A stretch of DNA of 64,000 nucleotides from Adenophora triphylla var. japonica (taxonomy: Eukaryota; Streptophyta; Magnoliopsida; Asterales; Campanulaceae). Location of the stretch: assembly GCA_022495995.1 (NCBI GenBank), contig JAFEMH010002505.1, forward strand, positions 1-64,000, given 5' to 3'. Below, piece after piece: positions 10,820 to 22,380 of this stretch; positions within the stretch are counted from its first letter, which is position 1; each line of letters opens with the position of its first letter. The notes under the pieces were generated by a model. The model saw nothing but the letters and a program-made list of their open reading frames with translations, had not been told where the DNA came from and ran no database searches. The position numbers and the translations under genes were made by a program.

Positions 10820-13690
10820 TCAATCGGAGTCTCCAGCGCCCGATGTCTCCCCCCGGCCCCTCTTGCGACTCGGGCCCGCCTCCTCAGGAGCCACGAAAAT
10901 CTCGGGCTCAAATCGTCCTCGTCTCCGAGAGAGAGGCTCGTCGGGACCAACAGGCACGCTCCGATAGTGGAAAGCCGAGATCTGCCGAAAAAATCGTACT
11001 CCGAAGGTGAAGGCGTCGGACTCCTGCACGTACGAAGACGACCCGCCATCTTGCCCAACGTGTCCACTGCCCGTGTGGATCCCAGAGAATGACGTGATCC
11101 GAAGGCGATGCAGCGCGAGGATCAAGGAGAGGAGACAAAGGAGTCTCGAAGAAGTCTCCGAGCGAATAGGGGAAGCCTCCCGTCGGACGGGCGCCGGCCG
11201 TGGTCGCCTCGCTCTAGCACGAGGAGCCCCGCAAGCGACCATCCTCCGATGAATCTCTTGGCCCCGATCACTTGCTTCGTCGGCTTCTCGACGACCACCT
11301 CCGAAAAGCGCACAAAAGCAAAAGCGTCAAAAAAAAAAAAAAAAGAGGTGATGCTAAAGATGATGAAACAAAAGAAAGAAAAGAAAGGGGAAAAGGTGAA
11401 ACCATACCTTCATACCGGACGAGGCCGGAAAGCTCGTGGAAGTCGCTCGGGTGAGGATCTGCACCCTCAATCGGACCCCATCCTGGATATAGGAAAAATC
11501 CGTCCGAGGGTACCGCGGGATCCCGAGCCCCTCCCTATCCAAAACTCCGAGGCATCCTCGGCCTCCTCAAGACGAATGTCGCATACGGCTCAATCGCCAC
11601 GAAGTCCGAGAAGTCTTGACACCTTTCGGTAATCATCCCAGTCACGGACCGATCGCTCGGAGTGCATCATATCGGCGGGAGGCTCCACCGGTGTCCTCGG
11701 CGAGTTCACGCCATCTTTGGCGCGTCACCCTCTCTCCCGGATAATAGGCATCGCAAGTCGGACCCCTCAAAATCCTCCATTTGCCTTGTCCGGATCTCGG
11801 CGCCCTTCGTGCGCTACCTCAAAGCGATCCCAGGGAAGAATATCATCCCCTCATCTGTCTCGGCCTCCGTCAAAGGAAGGCAATCCGCGTACTGAGAGTC
11901 GTACGCCCCCTGGAGCTTATCTTCTCCCGGGCATGCTTGGACCAAGGCGCATGGCCGGATACGCCCCGACGTACTCCGTCGAGCTGCCTCCGCGCCGTGA
12001 CGTGGAAAAACTCCAACGCCCGTACTGCGAAAGGTAAAAATCCAATCAATCCAAAGGTAAATAAAAGTGTGTGCTCAAAGGAAGAGAGGGAAAGCAAAAA
12101 GAGAGCTTATACCTCCGGGGCAAACTCGAAGCGATGCAGAGCTCACGGCCTTCCTGTATCTATCAAGAGCAAAATAAAGCTCGGCCGGCCCGGCCTCTCC
12201 CCACGAGACATCTCCGCCGTCTCCATGTCCTCCAAGGACCTCGGCAAAGCAAAGACCGCCGTCCCCTCGGCATGTCCAAAGAGCGTGCTCGAGAAAGCAA
12301 ACCACAAGAAGGCCACTGGCAATCGATCGGCGCCTATCCTCTCCTCCCGACCTCATAGCTCGCAATGGTCTCCACGATCTTGCCGTAGACCACGGCATAC
12401 TCCATCCCCATCCCTTTTTGGGAATAGGGGAAAATCCCGTAAGAGCACGCGGATCGGCATCGCCGTAGCCATCCCGCCACTCAATGTTGCGTCCATTAAA
12501 GGACGGGCCCGTGATCGCGGCGTAGTCGAGGGAGAATGCTTAGTAGCCTCGCCCCGGAAGAAGTGGAAGGTGTGGGTCGCGTCCCACCGATCTTGCGCCA
12601 GAGCAAACATCGAAGCCCTTGCTCTTAGGGAACTTGACCGAGTCCCCTCAAGCACTCGACGAACTCCCGAGCCCCGTCTCGACAACAATGCTGTCTCGGA
12701 CTCGGCAAAGCTCCTCGGCCCGCATCCGGAAGCCGATCCCACAAGTCAATCACAGACTCCACCGATCCTCGAGTCTTCATCTTGTTCAGCTGCTCCGTCA
12801 CAAAACGGTTCCCGCCCTGTAAAAAAAAAAAAGAGAAAATGTCAAAAGATTGCATTTGCATTTACATTAAAAAAAAAATTCGACAGCATAACAGCATACA
12901 ATGAGCATAGCCCCATTTTTCTCGCATGAAAGAAAACAATTTTCAGCAAGTCCCAATTCATTCATCAAAAAAAAAAGATGCATTCCTACGGAAGTAAAAA
13001 CTCCGTCCCATTTTCAACAAAAAAAAATGCATACATGCATATCATCCATCTTACATGCAACGGGAGGAAAAATCCGTTCCACTTTTCAAAAAATACATAT
13101 CCCAAACATACATACATCCCATATTGGCAAAATGCCCATTCTTTTCAAACAAAATGCATGCGTTGCATCATCATTCATCAATATCAAAATTCAATTTCAA
13201 CAAAAAAAAAAATCATCATCATCATCAACATGCAATATTCAATTTCAAAAAAAAAGAGAAATCACAATTCTTCGAATTTTCACATGTAATTTTCGAATTG
13301 AAAAAAAAAAAAATCTGGCAAAAATGCCAATTCTTTTTCCCAAGCAAAATGCACATTTTGCAAAGCATTAAAATCAAAATTCAAAGCCAAGAACATCAAT
13401 CATTCGAATTTTCAAAAAAAAATTTTCAAAAAATCACCCAAAATTTTCAAGAAATCAACAAAGGGATCAAAGGGTTTCAAAGTATACCGTTCGGAGATGC
13501 GGATCCGAAGCCCAATGTTGCCAAGCATCGGGGTAATGCTCCTCCGCAACCGATTGCGAAAGATTGTAATGCCTCCTCATCCGGACGAGCTCCAATCGCC
13601 TCTCCGCTACCGGGCCACGTCCTTGGCCTTGAAAAGCGCCTTCCCCGTGTTCCATTGCTCGAAAAATCAAGAAAATCGGAGGAATTTTGA
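10820..13690 (-). pseudogene. Antisense ORF 2 of the Tat-type element, second PMD-like protein
   Basis: Minus-strand coding blocks appear at 10820-11242, 11354-11542, 12075-12398, 12353-12742, 12625-12861 and 13467-13670. At about 12480-12600, read across two frames, they give RWDATHTFHF followed by LDYAAITG.. and GR-like segments. This matches the PMD core (WD..THTF.F..GE...LEDV..I.GLP..G). Nearby text in the shifted frame reads LTGFSPIPKKGW. The N-terminal block near 13500-13650 contains RRHYNLSQSVAEEHYPDAW. The C-terminal block is Arg- and Ser-rich with a basic patch (SRKRGRG) that could be a nuclear signal. A-rich pieces between blocks may be introns. Many frame breaks make it a pseudogene. 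Confidence 0.5.
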
Positions 13691-13925
13691 AGCTTAAATG
13701 GCCAAAAATGGCGGAATGGCAGTTTCTCTCTCTCTGCTCTCGACAATTTCAAAAAATTGGACTGAGGAAGAAGAAGGGCGTTGGCCCTAATTAATACCCA
13801 CGACTTTCCATCCCTATCCGCGCGGATAGGATTGCAAGGGTCAAAATGACCCTTTTGCCCCTTAAAATTTCGGGACTGCGCAATTCGGTCCCGACTTGAC
13901 AAAGTTAACCAAAGTTAACCAAAGT
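13691..13925. other. Upstream segment of antisense ORF 2
   Basis: Short unclassified stretch. It contains the phrase ATCCGCGCGGAT at 13816, also seen at 10467 and, as TCCGCGCGGAT, at 16219 in the LTR. A 12-base tandem duplication, AAAGTTAACC, lies at 13901-13920. Confidence 0.4.
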
Positions 13926-15115
13926 CGGCCCCTTGTCAAGAAAATCTTCCCCGGCGATCAAACGTAAGACCGAGTGCCCGAGAAAGATAACGGATCACGT
14001 ATCTTTCATCAAAATCTACCCGGCAGTCAAACGTAAGACCGAGTGCCCCGAGAAAGATAACGGATCCCGTATCTTTCATCAAAATCTACCCACGGCAGTC
14101 AAACGTAAGACCGAGTGACCCGAGAAAGATAACGAGATCCCGTATCTTTCATCAAAATTACCCCCGGCAGTCAAACGTAAGACCGAGTGACCCGAGAAAG
14201 ATAACGAGATCCCGTATCTTTCATCAAAATTGCCCCCGGCGATCGAAACGTAAGACCGAGTGGCCCGAGAAAGACAACGAAATCCCGTATCTTTCATCAA
14301 AATTACCCCCGTGATCAAACGTAAGACCGAGGTGCTCGAGAAAGATAACGAGATCCCGTATCTTTCATCAAAATTGCCCACGATCAAACGTAAGACCGAG
14401 TGCCCGAGAAAGATAACGAGATCCCGTATCTTTCATCAAAATTGCCACTATCAGAAACGTAAGGACCGAGTGTGCCCCGAGAAAGATAACGAGATCCCGT
14501 ATCTTTCATCAAAATTGCCCCGGCGATCAAACGTAAGACCAGTGGCCCGAGAAAGATAACAAAATCCGTATCTTTCATCAAAATTACCCCGCGATCAAAC
14601 GTAAGACCGATTTCCCGAGAAAGATAACGAGATCCCGTATCTTTCATCAAAATTGCCCCGGCGGTCGAGCGTAAGGACCGAGTGCCCGAGAAAGATAACG
14701 AGATCCGTATCTTTCATCAAAATTACCCCGTGATCAAACGTAAGACCGAGTGCCAGAAAGATAACGAGATCCCGTATCTTTCATCAAAATTGTCCGGCGG
14801 TCAAACGTAAGACCGATTTCCCCGAGAAAGATAACGAGATCCCGTATCTTTCATCAAAATCTTCCCCGGCAGTCAAACGTAAGACCGAGTGCCCTGAGAA
14901 AGATAACGAGATCCCGTATCTTTCATCAAAATCATCCAACGGCAGTCAAACGTAAGACCGAGTGCCCCGAGAAAGATAACGGATCCCGTATCTTTCATCA
15001 AAATCATCCAACGGCAGTCAAACGTAAGACCGAGTGCCCCGAGAAAGATAACGGATCCCGTATCTTTCATCAAAATCATCCAACGGCAGTCAAACGTAAG
15101 ACCAATTCCCCAGAC
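13926..15115 (+). repeat. Tandem array of about 70 bp, about 17 units
   Basis: Each unit contains AAACGTAAGACCGAGTG, then GAGAAAGATAACGAGATCCC, then GTATCTTTCATCAAAAT and a short GC-rich spacer. Within each unit GAAAGATA pairs with TATCTTTC, giving an 8-bp stem around ACGAGATCCCG, so the array is a run of potential hairpins. The last three units are the most alike, which suggests recent expansion at that end. It lies near the 3' LTR, as tandem arrays often do in Tat/Ogre elements. Confidence 0.95.
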
Positions 15116-15184
15116 GAAAACGTCTGATTTTCCCCAGTAAAGGCTAACGAAATCCCCAGCAAAATTAACGGAATCTCAAAAGCC

Positions 15185-15836
15185 AGCGAAATTTCGAGTA
15201 GTACTCGAACTACGAAAGGGCTTGATTCCCACTAGGGATACGTAGGTAGCCTATCATTAGGTCCAGCCCCTCGACCAAAACGGTCACCCTCTCCTTCGGC
15301 AGCAGACGAAGTCCACCGAAAGGCCATTTCAAATCAAGGTTCAAGGCACCTAAAAAGCCATCATCATCAAGGTTCGAGGCACCTAAAACGCCATCATCAT
15401 CAAGGTCCGAGGCACCTAAAAAGCCATCATCATCAAGGTCCGAGGCACCTAAAAAGCCATCTTCAAGGTTCGAGGCACCTAAAACGCCATCTCCAAGGTC
15501 CGAGGCACCTAAAACGCCATCTTCAAGGTTCGAGGCACCTAAAACGCCATCTCCAAGGTTTGAGGCACCTAAGACGCTATCAAGCGATAAATCGCAATCA
15601 TCCCCAGCAGAGACCAAAAATGGTCATTCCTATCCCCAGCAGAGCGGATACCCATCAGACCAAAGATGGTCATCGCTTATCCCCAGCGGAGTTTCTTTCC
15701 AGCAAACGACTGTAGAACTCGCTCATCAGGTTTAAGGCACCTAAAACGCCATCATCTCCAGGGTCAAAGACCCGAACTACGACTGGCTTGATTCCCATTC
15801 GGGATACGTAGGTAGCCTATCGCTAGGTTCAGCCAC
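15185..15836 (+). repeat. Short tandem array flanked by a duplicated GGGATACGTAGGTAGCCTATC block
   Basis: At about 15335-15575 a unit of 24-36 bp (AAGGTTCGAGGCACCTAAAA plus CGCCATC, variable ATC copies) repeats about eight times. Its length varies by the number of ATC triplets. On both sides lies the same 50-bp phrase: GAACTACGAAAGGGCTTGAT then GGGATACGTAGGTAGCCTATC at about 15203-15255, and again at about 15774-15827. This phrase is common just before the 3' LTR of Tat-type elements. Confidence 0.85.
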
Positions 15837-15910
15837 CCGATCACTCGATCATCCTGCCAAATATGGAGCCTTACTCTTATCGACGACCCCGCTTCCTTCG
15901 AAAGCGCCGT

Positions 15911-15924
15911 CGCCGAGGGGCTAC
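15911..15924 (+). promoter_or_regulatory. Polypurine tract of the Tat-type element
   Basis: GCCGAGGGGCTAC directly precedes the TG that starts the 3' LTR. This is the position and base composition expected for plus-strand priming. Confidence 0.75.
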
Positions 15925-17679
15925 TGTAAGTGCTCCAATTTGAGCTTGTTAGAATTTTCGTTATAAAATTAACGAAAGTTATAACAATTACTAACATTCC
16001 TAACAATCCTAACTTTTCTAACAAAGGGAGGGTAGAATGGGCATTGCCAAATGAAGTTAAACCAAGAAAAGCATCTTAAAAAGCAAAACAAAAGAATAAA
16101 ACCATAAATAGAAATTTGGAAACACAAAAACTGGTGTTAATTTGGTTTTTTTGAATTTTTATTCTTCTGTCCAAGGCCGGAGCCGTAATTAATGAACAGT
16201 GCACGCCTACTGACCTTGTCCGCGCGGATAAGTATGCATTTTCAGAGGGCTATAAATTGAGCCCTCCAGTCACAAAAATAAGAAGGAAGAACACAATTGC
16301 ACCGAACCTCTGGCGAAATATAGAGAGAAAACAGTGAGAATTCTTCAAGAATTGTCACCTTTTTCTCTCCAATCTATCCCAACTCATACTCATCCACTCA
16401 CTCTCATATTCAAACCCTAAACACTCATACACTCAAGCCAAGCACTCAAGAACACAAGGAAGATTGGTAAACCCTCCTCTTCCTAACCCTAAATCTCATC
16501 CATGCATGCATCTTCAAACTACAAAATGTAGTTCTTTCATCTTCTTTCTCTAGATCTAAGAAGATCACCATGGAAGACCATCTCCATGGATGATCTTCTA
16601 CAAAGATCAACATTATTTTCAAAGCTTTTCTTGCTTACTTGCAAAAATGCACTTTCAAAACCCTAAAAAACCATTTTCAAGCACTAAATCTTGATTTCAA
16701 AGGGTAAAATCCCCCTCCCCAAGCAAATGAAATGCTTAGTCCTAATGTACCCCAAGGATGGTTTGGTATAGTTGATTCACCACTAAAATGTCTAGTGATC
16801 ACTAACCAAAACCTAGGGAAATGGGGACAAGCATGGATGCAAAACCCCCCTTAAAATCATATTTTCTTTCTTGAGAAGTTGCTGTCCAGTAGCAATTTTC
16901 TCAGACCTCAGTCCATGGTCTTAATTTTTGGACACAGATGAACTTGGAATTTGGTGTTGACTACAAAATACTTTTTGTAGCCAACATCCAGAGCTTTCCA
17001 GACATATTTTTATCTTATTTTTTGGGTGAGTAAAACTCCTCTTTTCAAATTTTCTTTCAGAGGCTAGTTCATCAGCTTCTGGGAATCCAGATCTCATATC
17101 TGAGGTTTCCAGAAGGTTTTGACCCCTCAAATCTTCTCCAAAATGGAAAATTCCTTCGCACAAACTTTATTCAAGGTGTCTAAAACAACTTTCATTCTCT
17201 GAGTTTATCCAGATTATGAAGTTTTAAGACCCTTGAATCCCTTTCAAAATCAAAGGTCCACTGCCTTTTTCATTCTGGCAGAAATGGCTCTCAACTTCAA
17301 AAGGTCTTTTGAGTACCAAATCTCAATCCAAAAATCTTCCAAAAAATCATGGGATCAGTTTAAAGTCTTAAAAAGATATCCCAATTTTTACTTTTCTGAG
17401 TTTCAACTTATTTTGGCCAAAAAACACACACACACACACACACACAAATGATTTTCAGCTTGGAAGACTCGTTTTTACGAGGCGCGTCGGGTGCACACTA
17501 ACGTCCTTCCCGACGCGTAACATGACCTCCGAACCTAAATCTCTGATCTCGGGCTTTTTTCAAAGTTTTGGCCCTCAAAATTAAAATGGCGTGGCGACTC
17601 CGTTTTTTTCGGTTTTATTTGGTTTTTCAAAGAAACGCAAAAATCGAATTTTTCCCGCGAAAAAGGCAACACATCATCA
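15925..17679 (+). repeat. 3' LTR of the Tat-type element
   Basis: It starts TGTAAGTG after the polypurine tract and ends ACATCATCA, which equals the 5' LTR end at the window start; length is 1755 bp. It includes a TATA-like site near 16250, a CT/CA-rich transcribed region (16300-16500) and a CA microsatellite (17426-17447). Near its end it carries GGCGTGGCGACTCC (17585), which resembles the primer-binding site just inside the element. Confidence 0.88.
16247..16259 (+). promoter_or_regulatory. TATA box in the Tat-type LTR
   Basis: GGGCTATAAATTGAG is a strong TATA-like motif about 325 bases into the LTR. GC-rich DNA lies upstream and CT-rich DNA downstream, as expected for the LTR promoter. 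Confidence 0.6.
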
Positions 17680-18695
17680 CAGAATGGGATAATGAAATGA
17701 GATTAATCATTAAGACAGATGAAAATCTAATTAATGATTTTGACTTAATATTTACTCTTGCTAAGTGCAAAACCTCCGGAAACATTAGGTTATTATTAGA
17801 ACAATTAAATGTCTCTCTCTTTACCAATGGAACTGGAGAAGACTTCCTAACTCACCTTACAAACTCGATATACACTGTCCTCGTAGGGAAAAACTACTTA
17901 ACTCAAGGACTTGGGGAAAAAATTAAGAAAGCTGAAGAAGCTAGAAAAAGACTGGTTAGTTTACAAATATGTGACTTATGTCAATTAGAAAGTTTCTACT
18001 GTGACTATGAAAAATAATTAATGAAAATACCAATGGGAGAATGGTCAAAATATGTAGAAGACTTCATAAGGAAAATCCCTTTTGCCGGAAAAGTCGTTTT
18101 ACCTGAGTATTTACAATCGGGAGAAGTAATAAGGGGAAGCATAGCATATGGAAAATTGCTTGTAACTAATTTCATGGAAAAACATTGCGAAGAAATGAGA
18201 ATAAAGAAAGCTATGAAAAGCACATTTAATAAATGTTGTTCAAACTTTCCCCACCCTAGTAGCATGTATGGATGTGGGAATAAGGAAAACAATAAATATA
18301 AAAAGATAAAGAGAAAATATAAACTCAAGAAACCAAGAAGATGGAATTATTCTCATAAATATAAGAGACCCTACAAAAGAATTTTTAGGAAAAATCCTAG
18401 GTACCAGAAAAAAGATCTTGAGGAAAAACCTCAAGCAAAAGACGACCCTAAAGTCGAAGACAAAAAGAAGTTTTGTCCACATGAAAAGACTACATGCCGT
18501 TGTTGGATTTCTAACGAAATAGGCCATTATGCCCGAGACTGCAAAAATAATACTAATTATAATAAAATACTAGAAGAATTACAAAGGTTTGAGTTAGAAC
18601 CAATATTTAGTGATGAAGAAATCTCCGAAGGAGAAGAATTCTGGGAACTCACATCAGAAGAGGAAGATGAATCTGATACAGAGAATTCAGAATAA
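17680..18695 (+). pseudogene. Endogenous pararetrovirus coat-protein remnant (Caulimoviridae), 5' part cut off by the LTR element
   Basis: The open frame that enters from the LTR and continues to 18017, then 18021-18695, is one reading frame interrupted by a single TAA at 18015-18017. It encodes a caulimovirus-type coat protein: a folded middle, a Lys/Arg-rich stretch (about 18290-18420), a CCHC-type zinc finger around 18490-18545, and a very acidic C-terminus. In the finger the second zinc-binding cysteine is a serine, so metal binding is probably lost. The true N-terminus lies on the other side of the gypsy insertion, outside the window. In caulimoviruses the coat protein and pol are separate ORFs, as here. 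This is an old integrated copy and not a functional virus. Confidence 0.85.
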
Positions 18696-18768
18696 TTTAC
18701 TTTGTCAAACTATCCCTTGGGATGAAGAGACAGATAATACAATCTGAGAAACAGAAAAGAATTGTATC

Positions 18769-20627
18769 TTGGATAACACTAATGAAAATATTATGTCCTT
18801 AAGCAAAACTAATCCCAATAGTATTTACATAAAAGGATATTTTTACTTCAGAGGATACAAAAAATACTCCTTAGACATGTATGTAGATACAGGAGCCAGT
18901 ATGTGCACAGCAAATAAACTAGTTATACCAGAAGAATTCTGGGTACAGACTAAAAGTCCTATAAAAGCTAAAATAGCAAATGATGAAATAATGACCATGG
19001 ATAAAGTAGCCGAGCAGATACAAGTCCAGATAAGTGGAGTTACGTTCGTAATCCCAACTTTATACCAAGTAGAAACTACGGGAGATATAACATTAGGAAA
19101 TAACTTCTGTAGGTTATATGAACCTTTTGCTCAATATAAAGATATAATCACCTTCCATAAGAAAGATATAGCTATTAGTATTAGGAAAATAACTAAAGCC
19201 TATTTTCATGGGCAAGAAGGATTCCTAGCAAGCAAAAAATTAGGAACGACACTTCCAACACCTATTCCTGAAAATGTTACACTTATTACTGATCCTGATA
19301 GCTATAACATTTCCACTTCTGTTGAGGGGGAAGAGGAGGAGGGAGACCCTCTCGAACAAATTTATTCACTTCAAGACATAGAAAACCTACTTGATAAAGT
19401 ATGTTCTGAACATCCTTTAGATGAACGAATTAATAAAAGTAAATTTACGGCTCACATAGAATTACTAGATCCCAATAAAATTATAAAAGCAAAGCCTATG
19501 CAGTACTCTCCACAAGACCGTGAAGAATTCAAAAAACAAATCGATGAATTATTAGAACTAAAAGTAATAAGAAAAACCAGAAGCCCCCATTTTTCTCCAG
19601 CCTTCATGGTAAATAAACATTCAGAACAAAAAAGAGGAAAAAGAGGATGGTGGTAAATTACAAAATGTTGAATGATCATACAAAAGGAGATGGATACCTC
19701 CTAGCTAATAAAGAACAATTATTACAACGAATCGGAGGAAAAAAATACTATAGCAGCTTTGACTGTAAGTCAGGATTCTGGCAAGTCAGATTAACCGAGA
19801 GCTCCATTGAGCTTACAGCCTTCACATGTCCTCAAGGACATTTTGAATGGGTAGTCATGCCTTTTGGCTTAAAACAGGCACCTTCCATATTTCAGAGACA
19901 CATGGATGAAAGTCTCTCAAATGATTTTTCTGATTACTGCGCAGTATACGTAGACGATATTATTGTATTTTCTGAAACAGAAAAACAACATGAAGAACAT
20001 GTTAACAATGTTCTACGAAGATGCTTAGATTATGGAATAGTCTTGAGCAAGAAAAATGCCCAATTATGTAAAACACAAATAAATTTCCTAGGACTTACCA
20101 TTAATCGTGGAAAACTTGTCTTGCAAAAACATATAGGAGTACACATTAGTGAATTTCCTGATCAATTACAAGATAGAAAAACGGTAGAAAGATTTCTAGG
20201 ATTACTTAATTACATTTCTGAATATTATCCAAAAATTGCCAGTCTTAGACACCCTTTACAAATAAAACTAAAAAAGGAAATAAAATGGTCATGGGCTGAC
20301 CAAGATACAAAAACAGTAAGGAAAATAAAAGGCCAAGTAAAGACTCTTCCTGACCTTTATAATCCTAGTCCTACAGATAAACCCATCATAGAATGCGACG
20401 CATCAGAACTATATTGGGGAGGAGTATTAAAAGCTCTTACTCCTCCAAGAATTAATATGCAGATATTCATCTGAAACATTTAATCCTACGGAGACAAGAT
20501 ATCATAGTAATGAAAAATAGATCCTTCTCTAATAAAGACTATTAAAGCTTTCAAGGTATATTTGCTTCCATATAAGTTCTTAGTAAGAGCTGATAATAAG
20601 AATGTATCTAATGTGTTTATTTCATTT
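18769..20627 (+). pseudogene. Endogenous pararetrovirus pol remnant: aspartic protease, reverse transcriptase, partial RNase H
   Basis: The first frame (18769-19656) contains the protease motif VDTGAS (18883-18900) in a context typical of caulimovirus ORF V, then the start of reverse transcriptase. A frameshift near 19640-19655 moves the reading to 19647-20474. That frame has the RT fingers and palm, including YVDD at 19946-19957, then the connection and the start of RNase H (ECDAS-like, about 20393). After a stop at 20472 the RNase H sequence can still be followed in shifted frames to about 20627, where it ends abruptly. Nothing of the following transactivator gene is seen. Separate ORFs and motif spelling suggest a caulimovirus/soymovirus-like member; genus is uncertain. 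Confidence 0.88.
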
Positions 20628-20883
20628 GTTCCAAAATAAGATTTTAGTTGTTTTATTAGAGTAAATGACCAAAATAAGATTTTAGTTGTTTTATTACTCT
20701 AAATGAACAATTGGATCCATTTGTCATTCTCGAGAAAAACATTTTTACTCACTTTATTTCTCATATTTTAGTTTTTATACTCACAATATTATTTTTTTAA
20801 ATTTCGGTATAAAATCAAACTAGAAATCTAATTGTAAAATGAATGAAGTATTAATTCCTATATGAAATCAAACTAGAAATCTT
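20628..20883. repeat. Small tandem duplication and Stowaway-type MITE remnant
   Basis: CCAAAATAAGATTTTAGTTG plus TTTTATTA occurs twice, about 43 bp apart (20631-20708). From 20737 the sequence (CTCACTTTATTTCTCATATT, ATACTCACAATATT, AAATCAAACTAGAAATCT) matches the body of the MITE family seen at 27121-27290. The CACTA element splits it, and its tail continues at 26109. Confidence 0.55.
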
Positions 20884-20891
20884 CACTACAA

Positions 20892-21265
20892 GAAAACAGG
20901 TTTTAGCGACGGAAAAATTCGTCGCTAAAAGCCAAAAATTCGTCGCTAAAGGCATTTAGCGACGGATTAGCGACGGAAAAAATATGTCGCTAAAACCCTT
21001 GTCGCTAAATATTAACGACAAATTTTGGGCTATCATTAAAGTAACGACGAATAATTCCGTCGCTAAAACTCAAAAATCCGTCGCTAAATGTTGAAGAGAA
21101 ACGACAAAATTAATGTATTGACGACATAAATAACGACGGATTTAACAACGGAAATTTCCGTCGCTAAAATTTATTCCAAATTTTCACAATTTTTTTTATT
21201 TTTTTAAATTTTCTTTTTTCAATATTTTTTTTTGATTTATCAAATTTCCGACGGATATTTCCGTC
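20892..21265. repeat. Left subterminal repeats of the CACTA element
   Basis: More than ten copies of TTAGCGACGG / CCGTCGCTAA in both orientations. These are typical binding sites for the CACTA transposase accessory protein. Both orientations close together could form hairpins. Confidence 0.85.
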
Positions 21266-21281
21266 GCTAATTTGATATTTT

Positions 21282-21282
21282 T

Positions 21283-21362
<80 letters not shown>
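21282..21362. repeat. (AT)n microsatellite, about 80 bp
   Basis: Uninterrupted AT dinucleotides inside the CACTA element. Confidence 0.98.
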
Positions 21363-21367
<5 letters not shown>

Positions 21368-21385
21368 ATTTTTGTAAATATTTTT

Positions 21386-21545
21386 AAATCAGTCCCTTAA
21401 GTTTTATTATTGTCAAATCAGTCCCTTAAGTTCTATTATTGTCAAATCAGTCCCTTAAGTTCTATTATTGTCAAATCAGTCCCTTAAGTTTTATTATTGT
21501 CAAATCAGTCCCTTAACATATTTTATTCTCAAATCAGTCCCTTTA
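21386..21545. repeat. 29-bp tandem repeat, about 5.5 copies
   Basis: AAATCAGTCCCTTAAGTTCT plus ATTATTGTC repeats at 21386, 21415, 21444, 21473, 21502 and 21531 with exact 29-base spacing; the last two copies diverge. A run of CACCATCCATCACCAC-like motifs follows. Confidence 0.95.
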
Positions 21546-22284
21546 CACACCACCATTCACCACAACCATCCATCACCACAACCATCCATCACCACCACCA
21601 TCCATCCACCAAACGACCGTCACCATCCTTCAAAAATGAAAAAAATATTTAAACATTCCAAGTACTAAGATCCATAGATCCATACAAGTTTCGTTTATAT
21701 TCCTCTATTAATCAAATCAAGGAATTTAAACTTTAATATTTGAAAAATTGAACTCTAATAATTTCATCTTCTCGCTATACCACATAAACAACTCACTGTA
21801 TAATTTTATTTTGATCTATACATCAAAACACTTTCTTCTTCCTGTATCTTCGCCATTTTTTTCAAAAATATATTACAATTTCTCTTGAACAGGGACAAGA
21901 TTTGACCTGCAAAAGCTTCCAAAACTGGGTCTTCGACAAATTAGAATAGAACCCTTTGTTGAACTTTTCTTGCAGATAATGGGCTTAGGAAGTGTGTGTG
22001 ATTTTTATGTGTCCAAGCCACAACCATCCATCACCACAACCATCCAGATCCACACGCACGCTCACAAGATCTACCTAGATCTATCGTTGCCGTCGCCGGA
22101 GATGATGAAGGAGTGGTGGCTGCGTAGGTGGGTGAGATAGCGAGAAGGGGTGGGGTGGGTGGTGCTGGTGACGAGATGGGTGGTTGGGTGGTGGTTACGA
22201 GAATGGGAGGGGGCGGTAGATGGAGATTGGGAAGTGGGGAGAGAGAACCGTTTTTAGAGAGAGAGATATGAGGCTCTCAACATT

Positions 22285-22345
<61 letters not shown>

Positions 22346-22380
22346 GGGAGTTAGTAAATAAGGAAGGAAGAAAGAAAATG
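21546..22380. other. Possible captured host-gene fragment inside the CACTA element
   Basis: Relatively GC-rich for this element. It includes CCGTCGCCGGAGATGATGA at about 22090, then G-rich GGGTGGTG repeats, and ends with a (GA)n run at 22290-22341. It looks like host UTR or coding DNA picked up by the transposon, but no open frame or family was recognised. Confidence 0.35.

Larger units (their letters stand above)
1..17679 (+). mobile_element. Tat/Ogre-type Ty3/gypsy LTR retrotransposon, defective, nearly complete
   Basis: The first 19-20 bases of the window repeat exactly at 17661-17680, where they end the 3' LTR, so the window starts in the last bases of the 5' LTR. Just after that copy comes a primer-binding-site-like block of the kind used by Ogre/Tat elements. 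The order inside is leader, gag, protease, integrase, antisense ORFs, tandem arrays, polypurine tract and 3' LTR. All sense frames are broken by indels and stops, and reverse transcriptase plus RNase H appear deleted. Long A-rich spacers and ORFs on the opposite strand after pol are features known from Tat-lineage elements. The flank from 17680 is pararetroviral sequence, so this is a nested insertion. The expected target duplication would be the 5 bases from 17680; its partner lies left of the window. Confidence 0.88.

Noticed and set aside
17568..17679. Start codon of the first pararetroviral frame at 17568
   Set aside because: The codons before 17680 belong to the LTR; the frame is a chance fusion and not the viral N-terminus.
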